A stretch of 64,000 nt of DNA from Streptomyces sp. NBC_01241. Its GTDB lineage: Bacteria; Actinomycetota; Actinomycetes; Streptomycetales; Streptomycetaceae. The notes beneath the pieces were generated by a model. It saw nothing but the letters and a program-made list of their open reading frames with translations, was not told the DNA's origin and did not search any database. This document shows, one piece after another, positions 18,114-26,269 of this stretch. Location: the NCBI RefSeq assembly GCF_041435435.1, contig NZ_CP108494.1, forward strand, positions 7,164,501-7,228,500, written 5' to 3'. The first letter of the stretch is position 1. The number at the start of each line of letters is the position of its first letter. A program made the position numbers and the translations under genes.

Positions 18114-18293
18114 ATGACCACAGAACCTTCCCCCGAGGGTCCCGGGCCAGTCCCCAGTCGGCCGGATCCGGTGCCACACGACCCGCAGCCGCCGTCCGAA
18201 CCAGGTCCCGGCGAACCCGAGCCCCAGCCGGACGCGGAGCCGTCCCCGGCGCCGGGTCCCGGTTCCCGCCCGGTCTCCGAGCCGCCCGACTGA
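18114..18293 (+). CDS. Small Pro/Glu-rich protein, unknown function
   Basis: A 59-residue protein made almost entirely of Pro, Glu, Asp, Gly and Ser (MTTEPSPEGPGPVPSRPDP and similar). The ATG at 18114 has an AAGGA ribosome-binding site 7 bases upstream. It is acidic and predicted to be disordered, without signal or membrane segment. It precedes a csbD gene on the same strand by 129 bases. Such proteins are common near Streptomyces stress genes, but no function can be assigned. Confidence 0.55.
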   Translation: MTTEPSPEGPGPVPSRPDPVPHDPQPPSEPGPGEPEPQPDAEPSPAPGPGSRPVSEPPD

Positions 18294-18422
18294 CCGGAGA
18301 GTGTCGCTCCCGCGGCCCTTCTTTCCGGTTGCTCGTGAGCGCGACACCTCACCGATTGCGGCCTCAGAGTGATCGACGCAAGGTGGATACGTCAGCCCCC
18401 GACAGTGAAGGACGGAATCGTC

Positions 18423-18596
18423 ATGGGTAAGGCAAAGGCGAAGGCCAAGCAGGTCAAGGGCAAGCTGAAGGAAACCGTCGGCGATGCCATGGACGACAAG
18501 GGCATGCAGGCAGAGGGCCGTGGCGAGCAAATGACGGGCAAGGCCCAGGAGACCGCGGCAAAGGCGGCTGAGCGGCTGAAGAAGTCCGGACAGTAG
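18423..18596 (+). CDS. CsbD-family stress protein (copy 1 of 3)
   Basis: A 57-residue, Lys/Glu/Gly-rich CsbD protein: MGKAKAKAKQVKGKLKETVG, then DKGMQAEGRGEQMTGKAQET. These small hydrophilic proteins are typically induced by the general stress sigma factor, and their biochemical role is unknown. The ATG has GAAGGACGG upstream. A hairpin follows the stop. Two further CsbD genes lie at 22568 and 37896, of the same length but clearly diverged. Confidence 0.85.
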   Translation: MGKAKAKAKQVKGKLKETVGDAMDDKGMQAEGRGEQMTGKAQETAAKAAERLKKSGQ

Positions 18597-18616
18597 GACC
18601 TGCGTTGTGGGCCGCG

Positions 18617-18690
18617 AACCCGGGGCGACCGCATCCGGGTTTCACGGCCGCCGGGGCCCGGCCTGGTGTCGGCCGCGCGGCTGGCACCAG
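18617..18690 (+). terminator. Two hairpins after the csbD gene
   Basis: AACCCGG...CCGGGTT (18617-18641) is a clear stem. CCTGGTGTC...GGCACCAGG (18661-18690) is a second. Either could end the csbD transcript, and neither has a T-tract, as usual in this GC range. Confidence 0.5.
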
Positions 18691-18907
18691 GCGTCAGGTT
18701 TCGTTGCTCGGTGAAAGTTCGCTGACGTTCGGCGAATGCGAGCGCCGGGTGATTGCAACGCCGGGTCGCCGAGGCTGATTGCCCCCGGTGTTCATCCTTC
18801 CTCCCGTTGAGGCAAGCGCCGCCGCATCGACTCGGGGTTACCTACTTGCGCGGAGTGGTGTTGTCGCCCTCACGCGCGTGCGCCGCCACTCAGCCTAAGG
18901 AGCCGCG

Positions 18908-19183
18908 ATGTTGCTCCCGGACAAGTCCCTGGTCGATTCGCTGCTGCGGCGCTATCGCGCGTGGGAGGTCGTCGTCCTGGCAGAGCCGCACGATCTGGCT
19001 AGCCGCCGGCACCTTGAGGATGTCGCGTACACCTTGTGTGTGCTCATGGGGCAGCGCACCACCCGTGATGCGATTACAGAAGCCGAGTTCTACCTCGGGT
19101 GGGCCCGATCGGTGGTGCCGGCTGCCGATGTGATGACGCGGGACGGCGGAAAACAGTCTCGTGTTTTCTCGGGCCCGAGGTGA
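18908..19183 (+). CDS. DUF5133 protein
   Basis: A 91-residue protein of a Streptomyces-restricted family. Family-like segments are MLLPDKSLVDSLLRRYRAWE, then YTLCVLMGQRTTRDAITEAE and YL. An ideal AAGGAG site lies 6 bases before the ATG. It is cytoplasmic and of unknown function, and its relatives are often found with stress genes. The C-terminal 20 residues are not conserved-looking. It precedes the F420-type oxidoreductase by 79 bases. Confidence 0.75.
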   Translation: MLLPDKSLVDSLLRRYRAWEVVVLAEPHDLASRRHLEDVAYTLCVLMGQRTTRDAITEAEFYLGWARSVVPAADVMTRDGGKQSRVFSGPR

Positions 19184-19262
19184 GCGGCCTCGTCAGATGA
19201 CCCGTGTGCCCCGGAGCCGGACAGCTCGTGTTCGGAGCCGAAGGCTCGGCAAGGAGTGTTCC

Positions 19263-20228
19263 ATGGTGCTGGTCGGATACACGATGATGACCGAGCAGGC
19301 CGGTCCGCGTGAGCTCGTCGAGCACGCGGTGGGCGCCGAACGCGCCGGCTTCGACTTCTCCGTCACTTCGGACCACTTCTTTCCGTGGCTGGACTCCCAG
19401 GGGCACGCCCCGTACGCATGGAGCGTGCTCGGCGCGGCCGCACAGGCCACGTCGAGGATCCCGTTGATGACGTACGTGACATGCCCGACCGTGCGATACC
19501 ACCCTGCGGTGGTCGCTCAGAAGGCCGCGACGATGCAGCTGCTCTCCCAGGGGCGGTTCCGACTCGGTCTCGGCTCCGGCGAGAACCTCAACGAGCATGT
19601 GGTGGGCGCTGGCTGGCCCGCCGCCCACGTTCGTTTGGAGATGCTGGAAGAGGCCGTGGAAGTGATTCGAGCGCTCTTCGGTGGCCGTGATGTGAGCCAT
19701 CACGGCACACATTTCGACGTGGAGAATGCCAAGCTCTGGGACCTGCCGGACGAGCTGCCTGAGATCGGGATCGCGGTGTCGGGGGAGCGATCGTGCGAGA
19801 TCGCCGGCCGGCTCGGCGATCTCGTCATTGCCACCGAGCCCAAGAGCGACCTGCTGGGCGCTTTCGACCGGCACGGCGGTATGGGAAAGCCGCGGGTCGG
19901 CCAGCTGCCCGTCTGCTACGACACAGACCGCGATGCGGCGGTCGCACGGGCGCACGACCAGTTCCGCTGGTCGGTCGGCAGCTGGAAGGTCAACGCAGAA
20001 CTGCCCGGGCCGGCCGGATTCGCCGGGGCCTCCCAGTTCGTACGCCCGGACGACATCGCGGATTCCATCCCGTGCGGTGACGACCTCGGCACCTTTGTCG
20101 AGGCAGTGCGTCCCTACGCCGAGGCGGGCTTCACGGAGGTCGCCCTGGTCCAGGTCGGAGGTGACCATCAGCGGCCCTTCCTCGACTGGGCGGAGAAGGC
20201 CCTGCTGCCCGCCCTTCACGATCTCTGA
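19263..20228 (+). CDS. LLM-class F420-dependent oxidoreductase
   Basis: A 321-residue (beta/alpha)8 luciferase-like monooxygenase-class protein, close in style to the F420-dependent glucose-6-phosphate dehydrogenase-like branch. Segments include GYTMMTEQAGPRELVEHAV, SDHFFPW, TCPTVRYHPAVVAQKAATM, GRFRLGLGSGENLNEHVVG and EAGFTEVALVQVG. It should use coenzyme F420 to oxidise or reduce an unidentified small molecule in the cytoplasm. It opens a run of three plus-strand genes (spacing 15 bases, then an overlap) with the methyltransferase and CDGSH genes. Confidence 0.85.
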   Translation: MVLVGYTMMTEQAGPRELVEHAVGAERAGFDFSVTSDHFFPWLDSQGHAPYAWSVLGAAAQATSRIPLMTYVTCPTVRYHPAVVAQKAATMQLLSQGRFRLGLGSGENLNEHVVGAGWPAAHVRLEMLEEAVEVIRALFGGRDVSHHGTHFDVENAKLWDLPDELPEIGIAVSGERSCEIAGRLGDLVIATEPKSDLLGAFDRHGGMGKPRVGQLPVCYDTDRDAAVARAHDQFRWSVGSWKVNAELPGPAGFAGASQFVRPDDIADSIPCGDDLGTFVEAVRPYAEAGFTEVALVQVGGDHQRPFLDWAEKALLPALHDL

Positions 20229-20243
20229 GAGCAGGTCGCGGCA

Positions 20244-20906
20244 GTGAAGTTTCTCCAGCCTCCGGGTGTCTACGCGCCACAGGAAGACACAGCCATGCTG
20301 ATATCCGCTCTGCGGCGCGAACGTCTGTCACCCGGAGCGGAGGCACTCGACGTGGGTACCGGTACCGGCGCGGTGGCGATCGCCGCCGCCCGCCACGGCG
20401 CTGCCCACGTGATCGCCATCGACACGTCGGCCGCGGCGGTGCTCACAACACGACTGAACGCGCTGCTGTCCGGGCACACGCGGGCCATCCGGGCCAGCCG
20501 CGGCGACCTGACGGAGCCCGTGACCGGCCTGAGGTTCGACCTGGTGCTGGCGAACCCGCCGTACGTACCGTCCGCGAACATCCGCATGCCCCGTCACGGT
20601 ACTGCTCGCGCCTGGGAGGCGGGGATCGACGGCCGGGCGGTGATCGACCGGCTCTGCGCGAAGGTCCCCGCTCTGCTGCGCCCGGGGGGCGTGCTGCTCG
20701 CGGTCCACTCCGCGCTGAGCGGCCCAGCGATCACCGTAGCGCGGCTGGCTGAAGCCGGACTGGACGTCACCGTGACCGACCGCCGGCTCGTTCCCTTCGG
20801 GCCTGTCCTGCGCGAACGGGCCGACTGGCTGGAGATGCAGGGCCTGATCGAGCCCGGCCAGGAGAAAGAGGAACTGGTGGTGATCCGTGCAGAACAGCCG
20901 TACTGA
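20244..20906 (+). CDS. HemK2/MTQ2-like class I methyltransferase
   Basis: A 220-residue SAM-dependent methyltransferase. Motif I is EALDVGTGTGAVAIAAA (about residues 33-49), the acidic loop is VIAIDTS, and motif IV is VLANPPYVPS (about residues 95-104). The NPPY signature marks enzymes that methylate amide or amino nitrogen, most often a glutamine in a protein such as a release factor. This short form lacks the N-terminal helical domain of HemK/PrmC, so its substrate may differ. Its 3' end overlaps the CDGSH gene start by 20 bases, so the two are co-translated. Confidence 0.85.
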   Translation: MKFLQPPGVYAPQEDTAMLISALRRERLSPGAEALDVGTGTGAVAIAAARHGAAHVIAIDTSAAAVLTTRLNALLSGHTRAIRASRGDLTEPVTGLRFDLVLANPPYVPSANIRMPRHGTARAWEAGIDGRAVIDRLCAKVPALLRPGGVLLAVHSALSGPAITVARLAEAGLDVTVTDRRLVPFGPVLRERADWLEMQGLIEPGQEKEELVVIRAEQPY

Positions 20907-21150
20907 ACCGGAGACCACACCTCGGGCAGCTGCACGGCGCGTCATGCAGGAGCCGGGCGGACCCATGCTCGTGGAAGGGCCCGTTGAAGTGGTCCAGGAG
21001 GACGGCACCCTTGCCCGCTCGGACCGTCCGGTTGTCGCACTGTGTACCTGCCGGCGGAGCCGCATCTTCCCTTGGTGCGACACGAGCCACCGCGGCCGGA
21101 AGAAGCCGAAGAAAGCCCCATCGCCGGTCTCAGAGCGGCACACGGAGTGA
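20887..21150 (+). CDS. CDGSH-type iron-sulfur protein
   Basis: An 87-residue protein from a GTG at 20887. The zinc-finger-CDGSH motif reads CTCRRSRIFPWCDTSH at about residues 53-68 (C-x-C ... P-x-C-D-x-S-H), which ligates a 2Fe-2S cluster by three Cys and one His. The segment GGPMLVEGPVEVVQEDG before it is typical of the family. It is probably a soluble electron or cluster carrier. It overlaps the methyltransferase upstream and, tail to tail by 21 bases, the haem-oxygenase-like gene downstream. Confidence 0.9.
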   Translation: MQNSRTEPETTPRAAARRVMQEPGGPMLVEGPVEVVQEDGTLARSDRPVVALCTCRRSRIFPWCDTSHRGRKKPKKAPSPVSERHTE

Positions 21151-22107
21151 TGACTCGCCGTGCCGCCAGGCGCCGAGCAACTGCTCCCCGAACCGGTCCT
21201 CCAACCATCCGGTGGCCGCGATACCGAAAGTGACGTCTGGTGCCAGATCCGGCTCCTCCTGGAGCAGACCGGCGACGACCTCATGCCGCATGAGTTGCTC
21301 ATGCACGGCGTCGGCCTCCACATGCTCCGCATAGAAGTGGACCGCCGCAGACCCGGCACCGACTCGCTCCAACGCCTCAGCGAGGCGCCTGGACCCCGGT
21401 GATGAGGTGATCTCCACTGAGGCGAAGTGACCGACCAGCGCACCACGGTGTGAGCGGTGGAGTCCAAAGAGCGACATGAGGTTGACGGTCGCGAGCATCT
21501 GCCGCGAGCCAGCGTCGAGGTAGCGCCCGTACGAGGTGTCCAACTGGAGGTCCGCCATCAGATTGGCGAACAACTGCGCGTGGACCTGTTCCGCTCGTCC
21601 CGTACCGAATTCGTCGTACTCCACAGTGGCCATTCCTGCCTTGGCCCGGCCCGTCAGGCGCGGGAGCACCCACACGTGCGGATCGGCCTCCTTGAGGTGG
21701 TAAAGCGAGCGGTGGGCGGCGTACTCGCGCAGATGCCACAGCTCGCCCTCGTCCCGCAGGAAGTACGACACGCCATCGGCGTCCACCGGCTCCAGAACGA
21801 GTTCGTCCAGCGCGCTGCCGACATCCTTAGCCACCGGCACGTCAGCGCGCAGAACCGCCAAGAACTCCCGCTCCAGCTCGGCACGCACCCTGAGCAGTTC
21901 CGGATCCCACTCCCAGGCACCGTCCACACCGTCGAAGCCGCGGTAGTGCAACTCATAGCAGACGTACAGGGCGAGCTGGAGGTCGTCGCCGTACGGGTCG
22001 CCACCCGCCACCAGGGACGTGTCCGGCAGCCTGCGCCGACCCGGTTCCCGGCCGAGCGCCTCGATCAGGGCGGCAGACACCTCGCCCCGGGTTTCCGGGA
22101 GCTGCAC
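21130..22107 (-). CDS. Iron-containing redox enzyme (haem-oxygenase-like, HDO type)
   Basis: A 325-residue all-helical protein. Conserved pieces include YELHYRGFDGVDGAWEWD, EYAAHRSLYHLKEADPHVW, YDEFGTGRAEQVHAQLF, HFYAEHVEADAVHEQLM and RHEVVAG. The Glu/His/Asp pattern in these helices fits non-haem diiron haem-oxygenase-like oxidases or oxygenases (PF14518 type), which hydroxylate, decarboxylate or cleave small amines and fatty acids. I chose the GTG at 22107, which has GGAAGGGA upstream, over a longer ATG with no support. It converges on the CDGSH gene, a candidate electron donor. Confidence 0.8.
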   Translation of the reverse strand: MQLPETRGEVSAALIEALGREPGRRRLPDTSLVAGGDPYGDDLQLALYVCYELHYRGFDGVDGAWEWDPELLRVRAELEREFLAVLRADVPVAKDVGSALDELVLEPVDADGVSYFLRDEGELWHLREYAAHRSLYHLKEADPHVWVLPRLTGRAKAGMATVEYDEFGTGRAEQVHAQLFANLMADLQLDTSYGRYLDAGSRQMLATVNLMSLFGLHRSHRGALVGHFASVEITSSPGSRRLAEALERVGAGSAAVHFYAEHVEADAVHEQLMRHEVVAGLLQEEPDLAPDVTFGIAATGWLEDRFGEQLLGAWRHGESSLRVPL

Positions 22108-22567
22108 GGTGCTTCCCTTCCTTGGTATTCGTCTCCATCGCCCTTGCGACGAGGCTCCCAGCTCCGCGTTCCGTCTCGTCCACATCGGAATCAGGCTCGC
22201 TCACAACCAGGATTTCCGTATCGAGTAGGGCGGAGAGCTTCGCCAGGGCTTTGGACTCGGAGTAGCCCACAACGAAGACTCTGGCGGTCGTGTGATTTCC
22301 CGTACCCGTCGGCGTTTGGAGGAACGGGCGGTCAGTTATTACGGAGACGTTCACCAGGCACATTTTAACGGCCCGTCGCATATCCGGTTCACCCGGACAT
22401 GCATGAAGTGAGCGCACACAAACGCCCTGTTCAGCGCCTCGTACACCGAGCGCGCACTGCCCCGCCGCCAGTTGGGTCGATTTGCAGCGAGCCGGCACTG
22501 GGTGCTCTGGACGCCAGCCCCCCTTATTCGGAGTGCGGCGGCGGGGCCGTCACTGCATGTCCTTCTT
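22108..22567. other. Intergenic gap before the csbD/gvp block
   Basis: About 460 bases. A minus-strand frame with MCLVNVSVITDRPFLQTP and ARVFVVGYSESKALAKLSAL looks partly gene-like, but it runs far into the haem-oxygenase-like gene in another frame and has no good start. I see no firm gene. Promoters for the minus-strand oxidase gene should be here. Confidence 0.35.
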
Positions 22568-22741
22568 TCAGTGCTTGAAGGTGTCCTTGCCCTTCTCCAC
22601 TGCCTGCTTCACTTTGCCCTTCATCTTTTGGGCCCTCCCCTTTCCCTCCAGGCTTTCGTTGCCCACGACCTTCCCGGCCGTTTCCTTGGTTTTCCCCTCC
22701 GCTATTTTGCCGATGTTCTTGGACTTCTTTCCGATACCCAT
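22568..22741 (-). CDS. CsbD-family stress protein (copy 2 of 3)
   Basis: A 57-residue CsbD-like protein (MGIGKKSKNIGKIAEGKTKE, then SLEGKGRAQKMKGKVKQAVE). A GGGAG site lies 8 bases before the ATG. The gene lies 16 bases downstream of gvpK on the same strand, so it may be the last gene of the gas-vesicle transcript. This would place a stress-response protein under gvp control, which is an inference from spacing. Confidence 0.8.
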   Translation of the reverse strand: MGIGKKSKNIGKIAEGKTKETAGKVVGNESLEGKGRAQKMKGKVKQAVEKGKDTFKH

Positions 22742-22757
22742 GTCGTGCTCCCTGGGA

Positions 22758-23165
22758 TCATTCGGGTGGTGGCAGCAGCGTTCCGAGAGGTCCGAGATCC
22801 AAATTGAGATCTTGCATGGAAAGGTCGTATCGAGCGCAGAGTTCAATCATACGACTGTGCAGAATCATCAGAGTTGCTCCCAGACGCTCCTCCTGTTCCT
22901 CAGTGAGGTCTCCTGCGTCGACCCGCTGAAGGGCCTGGCGTTCCATGAGCTGTCGCAGCAGCTCGACGAGTGTGAGTACGAGTTTGATCAGGTCCCGTTC
23001 CACCGTGTCCGGGTCGGTAGTGATCCGGTGGGCCGGCCTTCGCACCTCCGCGCCGCCCCGGGGCAGGATGTCCTGCGGCACTGCGGGCAGCATGCGGAAG
23101 GCGCGGGCGGCGGCATCGGCGACCTCGGCGAGGCGGTTTCCGGACGGACGGTCCTCACCGGTCAT
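22758..23165 (-). CDS. gvpK: Gas vesicle protein GvpK
   Basis: A 135-residue GvpK. The diagnostic block is present: TTDPDTVERDLIKLVLTLVE, LLRQLMERQALQRVDAGDLT, ATLMILHSRMIELCARYDLS and DLNLDLGPLGTLLP. GvpK is an accessory protein needed for assembly of the gas-vesicle wall. Its ATG overlaps the gvpS stop by 11 bases. It is the last recognised gene of the O-A-F-G-J-L-S-K order. Confidence 0.93.
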   Translation of the reverse strand: MTGEDRPSGNRLAEVADAAARAFRMLPAVPQDILPRGGAEVRRPAHRITTDPDTVERDLIKLVLTLVELLRQLMERQALQRVDAGDLTEEQEERLGATLMILHSRMIELCARYDLSMQDLNLDLGPLGTLLPPPE

Positions 23166-23403
23166 GGTCGACTCCTACGGGTGCTGAAATGGCATGCCAC
23201 GGGGAAGGATTCTGTTCGCTGATGGAGACGATCAGCGCGCGCAGCGATATGCGTACGAGGTCGATATCGGCGATGGAGAGCACGACGTCACCGGTGAGGA
23301 CCACGCCTCCGCTGAGCAACCGGTCCAGCAGGTCGATCAGTGCGATCTGCCGTTGCGGCAGCGGCTCCTCCGGCGTGGCCTCCGGCCTGCTCGCCGCCCT
23401 CAC
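23155..23403 (-). CDS. gvpS: Gas vesicle protein GvpS (GvpA-like)
   Basis: An 82-residue GvpA/J-family protein with QIALIDLLDRLLSGGVVLTG and LSIADIDLVRISLRALIVSI, the hydrophobic helix-beta-hairpin core of vesicle wall proteins. I chose the GTG at 23403 because it overlaps the expected stop of gvpL as GTGA and has AAGAGGG upstream. A longer ATG start gives unrelated residues. It is probably a minor wall component or nucleator. Confidence 0.85.
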   Translation of the reverse strand: MRAASRPEATPEEPLPQRQIALIDLLDRLLSGGVVLTGDVVLSIADIDLVRISLRALIVSISEQNPSPWHAISAPVGVDHDR

Positions 23404-24214
23404 GGCGTGGCCCTCTTCAGCGGTTCGGCTTCGGCAAGGGTGGCGAAGGAGTACGGGGCCCACGGCCCGGTGACTTCGACGCGTACCCCGGGTAGTCCTT
23501 CTGCGGCCTGCATGACATCGGCGCGGAAGTCTTCGGCCTGTTGCAGCGACACAAGGTAGGCGTCGTTGATGACGTTCTCTCCCGGCCCGCGGGCGAGTTC
23601 GCCTTGCTGCGGCCGGTGCTGGACGCGATCAACCGCATAAGCGCGGGCGGCGGCCTCGACCCGCTCGGCTGCCTGTTCGGCGCCCGATAGGCGTCTTCGC
23701 GGGCGTGTCGCTGTGCTCTTCGCTGGCTGAGGTAGGCCCGCCCGGGGCTCAGACCCGCATCTGTGGGTGGGTCTGCTGGCCTCTCGGTCTCAGCGGCCGC
23801 TTCGACATAGATCTTGACGCCCCACTCCACCTGCGCTGCCAGGTCCTTCAGTCTGCCGGCAAACGCCTCGTGGCGGGCCCGAAGCATGAGTCGCACCCGC
23901 TCGTCGTCGAGGTATACCGTCGCCAGACGAAGCGGCAGGACGGCGGTGCGGGCGGCCAACGCCTCAATCACACGGTGATGGGCGCGGGCGACGGACTCCA
24001 GCCAGTCCAAGTCCTCAAGATGCGCTCGCAGCGCGGCTTCCTGGAAGTCACGCTCGGATACCGGGCTCACGGCGACCACCACATCGTCGCTGTGTCCTAC
24101 ACGCACGAGATGCACCGGCGCCTCCGCCACTCCAGGGAGCCCGGGCAGAGCTTCCTCCAGCGATCCGTCGGCGTCCCGTGCTACGGCGTACGCATAGGCG
24201 ATGGCCTCGGTCAT
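23400..24214 (-). pseudogene. gvpL: Gas vesicle protein GvpL/GvpF-like, frameshifted
   Basis: From ATG 24214 the GvpL/F domain is normal (EAIAYAYAVARDADG, VLPLRLATVYLDDERVRLML, GRAYLSQRRAQRHAREDAY). It leaves frame at about 23679-23686, where one base of a GCGCC run appears to be missing. In the next frame the expected C-terminus continues (AEQAAERVEAAARAYAVDRV, NVINDAYLVSLQQAEDFRA, TGPWAPYSFATLAEAEPL) to a TGA at 23400. The repaired protein would be about 271 residues. This may be a real null allele or a sequence error. Its start overlaps gvpJ as ATGA. Confidence 0.85.
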
Positions 24215-24657
24215 GGCTTGTCCCGCTTCTCGCTGCGGGGGCTGGAACCTGCCCGTTCGGTGCGTGAAGTGCGGCGGCGAGCCGCAGCGCGGCTCTCCTC
24301 GTCCTCGGTCGGTGGCAGCTCACGGTCCTCGCGCAGCGCCGTGATTTCAGCCTGCAGCCGTTTGTTCTCCTCGGCGAGTGAGCGGTATCCGTCGTTCGCG
24401 CGTGACGACAGTGAGGGATCGTGCTCCCACCAGTCAATGCCCATTTCCTTCGCTTTGTCCACCGAAGCGACCAGAAGGCGCAGCTTGATGGTAAGCAACT
24501 CGATGTCCAGGAGGTTGATCTGGATATCGCCTGCGATGACGATGCCTTTGTCCAGGACGCGCTCCAGGATGTCGGCGAGATTGGCCGAGGAGCCCTGGCC
24601 GTACGGGGCGGACCTGGACGGGAGGTCGCCCAGCCTCCTGGCGACGGGTTCGGTCAC
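24211..24657 (-). CDS. gvpJ: Gas vesicle protein GvpJ (GvpA-like)
   Basis: A 148-residue protein from a GTG at 24657. The GvpA-type core occupies about residues 22-75: SSANLADILERVLDKGIVIA, GDIQINLLDIELLTIKLRLL, then VASVDKAKEMGIDWWE. A charged C-terminal extension with a short coiled coil (LAEENKRLQAEITALRED) follows. GvpJ is a minor wall or nucleation protein, probably at the vesicle tips. Spacing to gvpG upstream is 82 bases, and it overlaps gvpL by 4. Confidence 0.9.
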   Translation of the reverse strand: MTEPVARRLGDLPSRSAPYGQGSSANLADILERVLDKGIVIAGDIQINLLDIELLTIKLRLLVASVDKAKEMGIDWWEHDPSLSSRANDGYRSLAEENKRLQAEITALREDRELPPTEDEESRAAARRRTSRTERAGSSPRSEKRDKP

Positions 24658-24739
24658 GGCCGCTGCACCTCAATTCGCTGGTGTCCCCGAGCTTCGACGG
24701 GAGCGCGTGGCAATGCGCCCGTTCCACCGGCTGCCGCGA

Positions 24740-24991
24740 TCAGGCACCGGTGCCCTGGACATGGGCCCTGATCTCGTCCAGCCGGTCCAGCAGTGCGTCC
24801 TCGCGCCGGTCGAAGGTTTCCTCGTCGATGTCTCCCGCCACGAGCGCTCGCTCGAGTGCGGCGAGTTCCCGTTCGACGGGTGCCGGGTCGTAGTACTCGT
24901 TCTCCGCGGCCTCGACGACGCGCTCCATGACCCAGGCCACGCCGCGCACCGGCGCCAGCGGAAGCGTCGCGAGTTGAGTCAGCAGTCCCAT
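24740..24991 (-). CDS. gvpG: Gas vesicle protein GvpG
   Basis: An 83-residue GvpG: MGLLTQLATLPLAPVRGVAW, then VERELAALERALVAGDIDEE and RREDALLDRL. It has a short hydrophobic N-terminus followed by charged helices. GvpG is an assembly factor that works with GvpF/GvpL. An AAGGAG site precedes the ATG. It lies 9 bases after gvpF in the operon. A second, frameshifted gvpG is at 30316. Confidence 0.93.
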   Translation of the reverse strand: MGLLTQLATLPLAPVRGVAWVMERVVEAAENEYYDPAPVERELAALERALVAGDIDEETFDRREDALLDRLDEIRAHVQGTGA

Positions 24992-25000
24992 GAGGACTCC

Positions 25001-25714
25001 TTAGACGAAGCTGTAGGCGGGCAGCGGGCCGACCAGCCGCAGGTCGAAGTCCTCGCCCAGTTTCTTGGCGATGTCCTGTTCCGCGCCGAGGAAGGTCTTC
25101 TCGTTGTCCCGCTCCACAAGGAAGGACACATTCAGGAAGTCGTTCCCGGTCGGCTGCGACGAGCGTTCTTCCCGCGCGAGTCCGCGCAGCGCATCGAGGA
25201 CTGCGACGGCGAGCCGATCCTGCCGCGCTTGCACTTCCTGGGAGACCAGCTCCCCGAGGGCGAGCGGCAGTTCCGGGCTGCTGCGGCTGCTTCTGATCTC
25301 CTCGTTGAGTTCGCGCGCCTCGTCGGACTCCTGAAGGATTTGGCGCAACAGCGCATCCTCGTCCTGGGTGGCCTTCAGGTGGTATTCCACGCAGCCCTCC
25401 AGCGCCCGCAAGCGTTCGCTGAAATTATCCGTACCGTCCTCCAGGACCGCTCGTACAGCGTCGTCGTCCACGGTGGTGAAGCCGAACTGCAGCGGCAAAA
25501 CGGTGCCGTCGGCCATCAGCTGTTCCTGGACGGCCTGGTGCGCGCTGAGGTCTCGGCGTTTGGGACGCAGTTCCTCGGGCGCGTCGCTGACGACCGCGGA
25601 CAGCATTTCGGTGCGCACCGTGCGGAGGGTCGCAGGCGGATCCCCCACCCCGTGGAGGCTGTCCAAGCGCTGAGGATGGGTGGCCAAGACAATGGAATGC
25701 ACGTATACGGCCAT
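25001..25714 (-). CDS. gvpF: Gas vesicle protein GvpF
   Basis: A 237-residue GvpL/GvpF-family protein with VYVHSIVLATHPQRL, VQEQLMADGTVLPLQFGFTT, a central charged helix and NVSFLVERDNEKTFLGAEQD before the terminal RLVGPLPAYSFV. GvpF binds GvpA and is thought to present wall subunits to the growing vesicle. It starts 3 bases after the gvpA stop with GAGGAGTGAACC upstream, and gvpG follows 9 bases later. Confidence 0.92.
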   Translation of the reverse strand: MAVYVHSIVLATHPQRLDSLHGVGDPPATLRTVRTEMLSAVVSDAPEELRPKRRDLSAHQAVQEQLMADGTVLPLQFGFTTVDDDAVRAVLEDGTDNFSERLRALEGCVEYHLKATQDEDALLRQILQESDEARELNEEIRSSRSSPELPLALGELVSQEVQARQDRLAVAVLDALRGLAREERSSQPTGNDFLNVSFLVERDNEKTFLGAEQDIAKKLGEDFDLRLVGPLPAYSFV

Positions 25715-25717
25715 GGT

Positions 25718-26182
25718 TCACTCCTCGCGGCGTCGGGCGGCAGGACGACGCCGCGGCCGCTCCCGCCTCTCCTCGGGCTCCTTGCGCCTCTTTTCTGACT
25801 GCTCGGCCTCCTCGTCGTCATGTCCTCCCGTCAGGGCATCGGTCAGCACGTCAGCGGCCCCACTCAGAGCACCCTTGGCTTTCCCATGCGCACCGCCCTC
25901 GGTCACCTCGCCGACCAGGTCGGTCAGCTGAGACGGAGCCTTGCGACCCTCCTCCAAGTCGAGGCGGTTGCAGGCCTCCGCGAAGCGCAGGTAGGTATCC
26001 ACGCTCGCCACGACGATGCGGGCATCGATCTTGAGAATCTCGATGCCCACCAAGGACACACGTACAAAGACATCGATCACCAGGCCGCGGTCCAGAATCA
26101 GCTCGAGGATGTCGTAAAGGTTCCCCGACCTTCCCCCGCCAGCCCTGGAAATGGTTCCTCCGCCCTGCGGCACCATAGTCAT
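25718..26182 (-). CDS. gvpA: Major gas vesicle wall protein GvpA with acidic/basic tail
   Basis: A 154-residue protein. The GvpA core spans about residues 20-70 (SGNLYDILELILDRGLVIDV, SLVGIEILKIDARIVVASVD, then TYLRFAEACNRLDLEE). A long hydrophilic C-terminus rich in Glu and Arg (EKRRKEPEERRERPRRRPAA) follows, longer than canonical 70-residue GvpA. It should form the ribs of the gas-filled protein shell. AAAGGAGG sits 6 bases before the ATG. It is the second gene of the cluster. Confidence 0.9.
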   Translation of the reverse strand: MTMVPQGGGTISRAGGGRSGNLYDILELILDRGLVIDVFVRVSLVGIEILKIDARIVVASVDTYLRFAEACNRLDLEEGRKAPSQLTDLVGEVTEGGAHGKAKGALSGAADVLTDALTGGHDDEEAEQSEKRRKEPEERRERPRRRPAARRREE

Positions 26183-26269
26183 GGTGCCTCCTTTCAGCAG
26201 CTCACACGCGGCTCCGGACGAGGCCGTTTCCGTTCGTCCGGCAAGCGGTGCAGCAGTGGTGTTCCGGCC

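Noticed and set aside
22108..22400. Minus-strand frame with MCLVNVSVITDRPFLQ as a possible small gene
   Set aside because: It overlaps the haem-oxygenase-like gene by well over 100 bases in another frame and has no clear ribosome-binding site or family.
23705..25798. Plus-strand 697-codon open frame
   Set aside because: Antisense to gvpL, gvpJ, gvpG and gvpF, each of which is supported by family sequence and operon overlaps.
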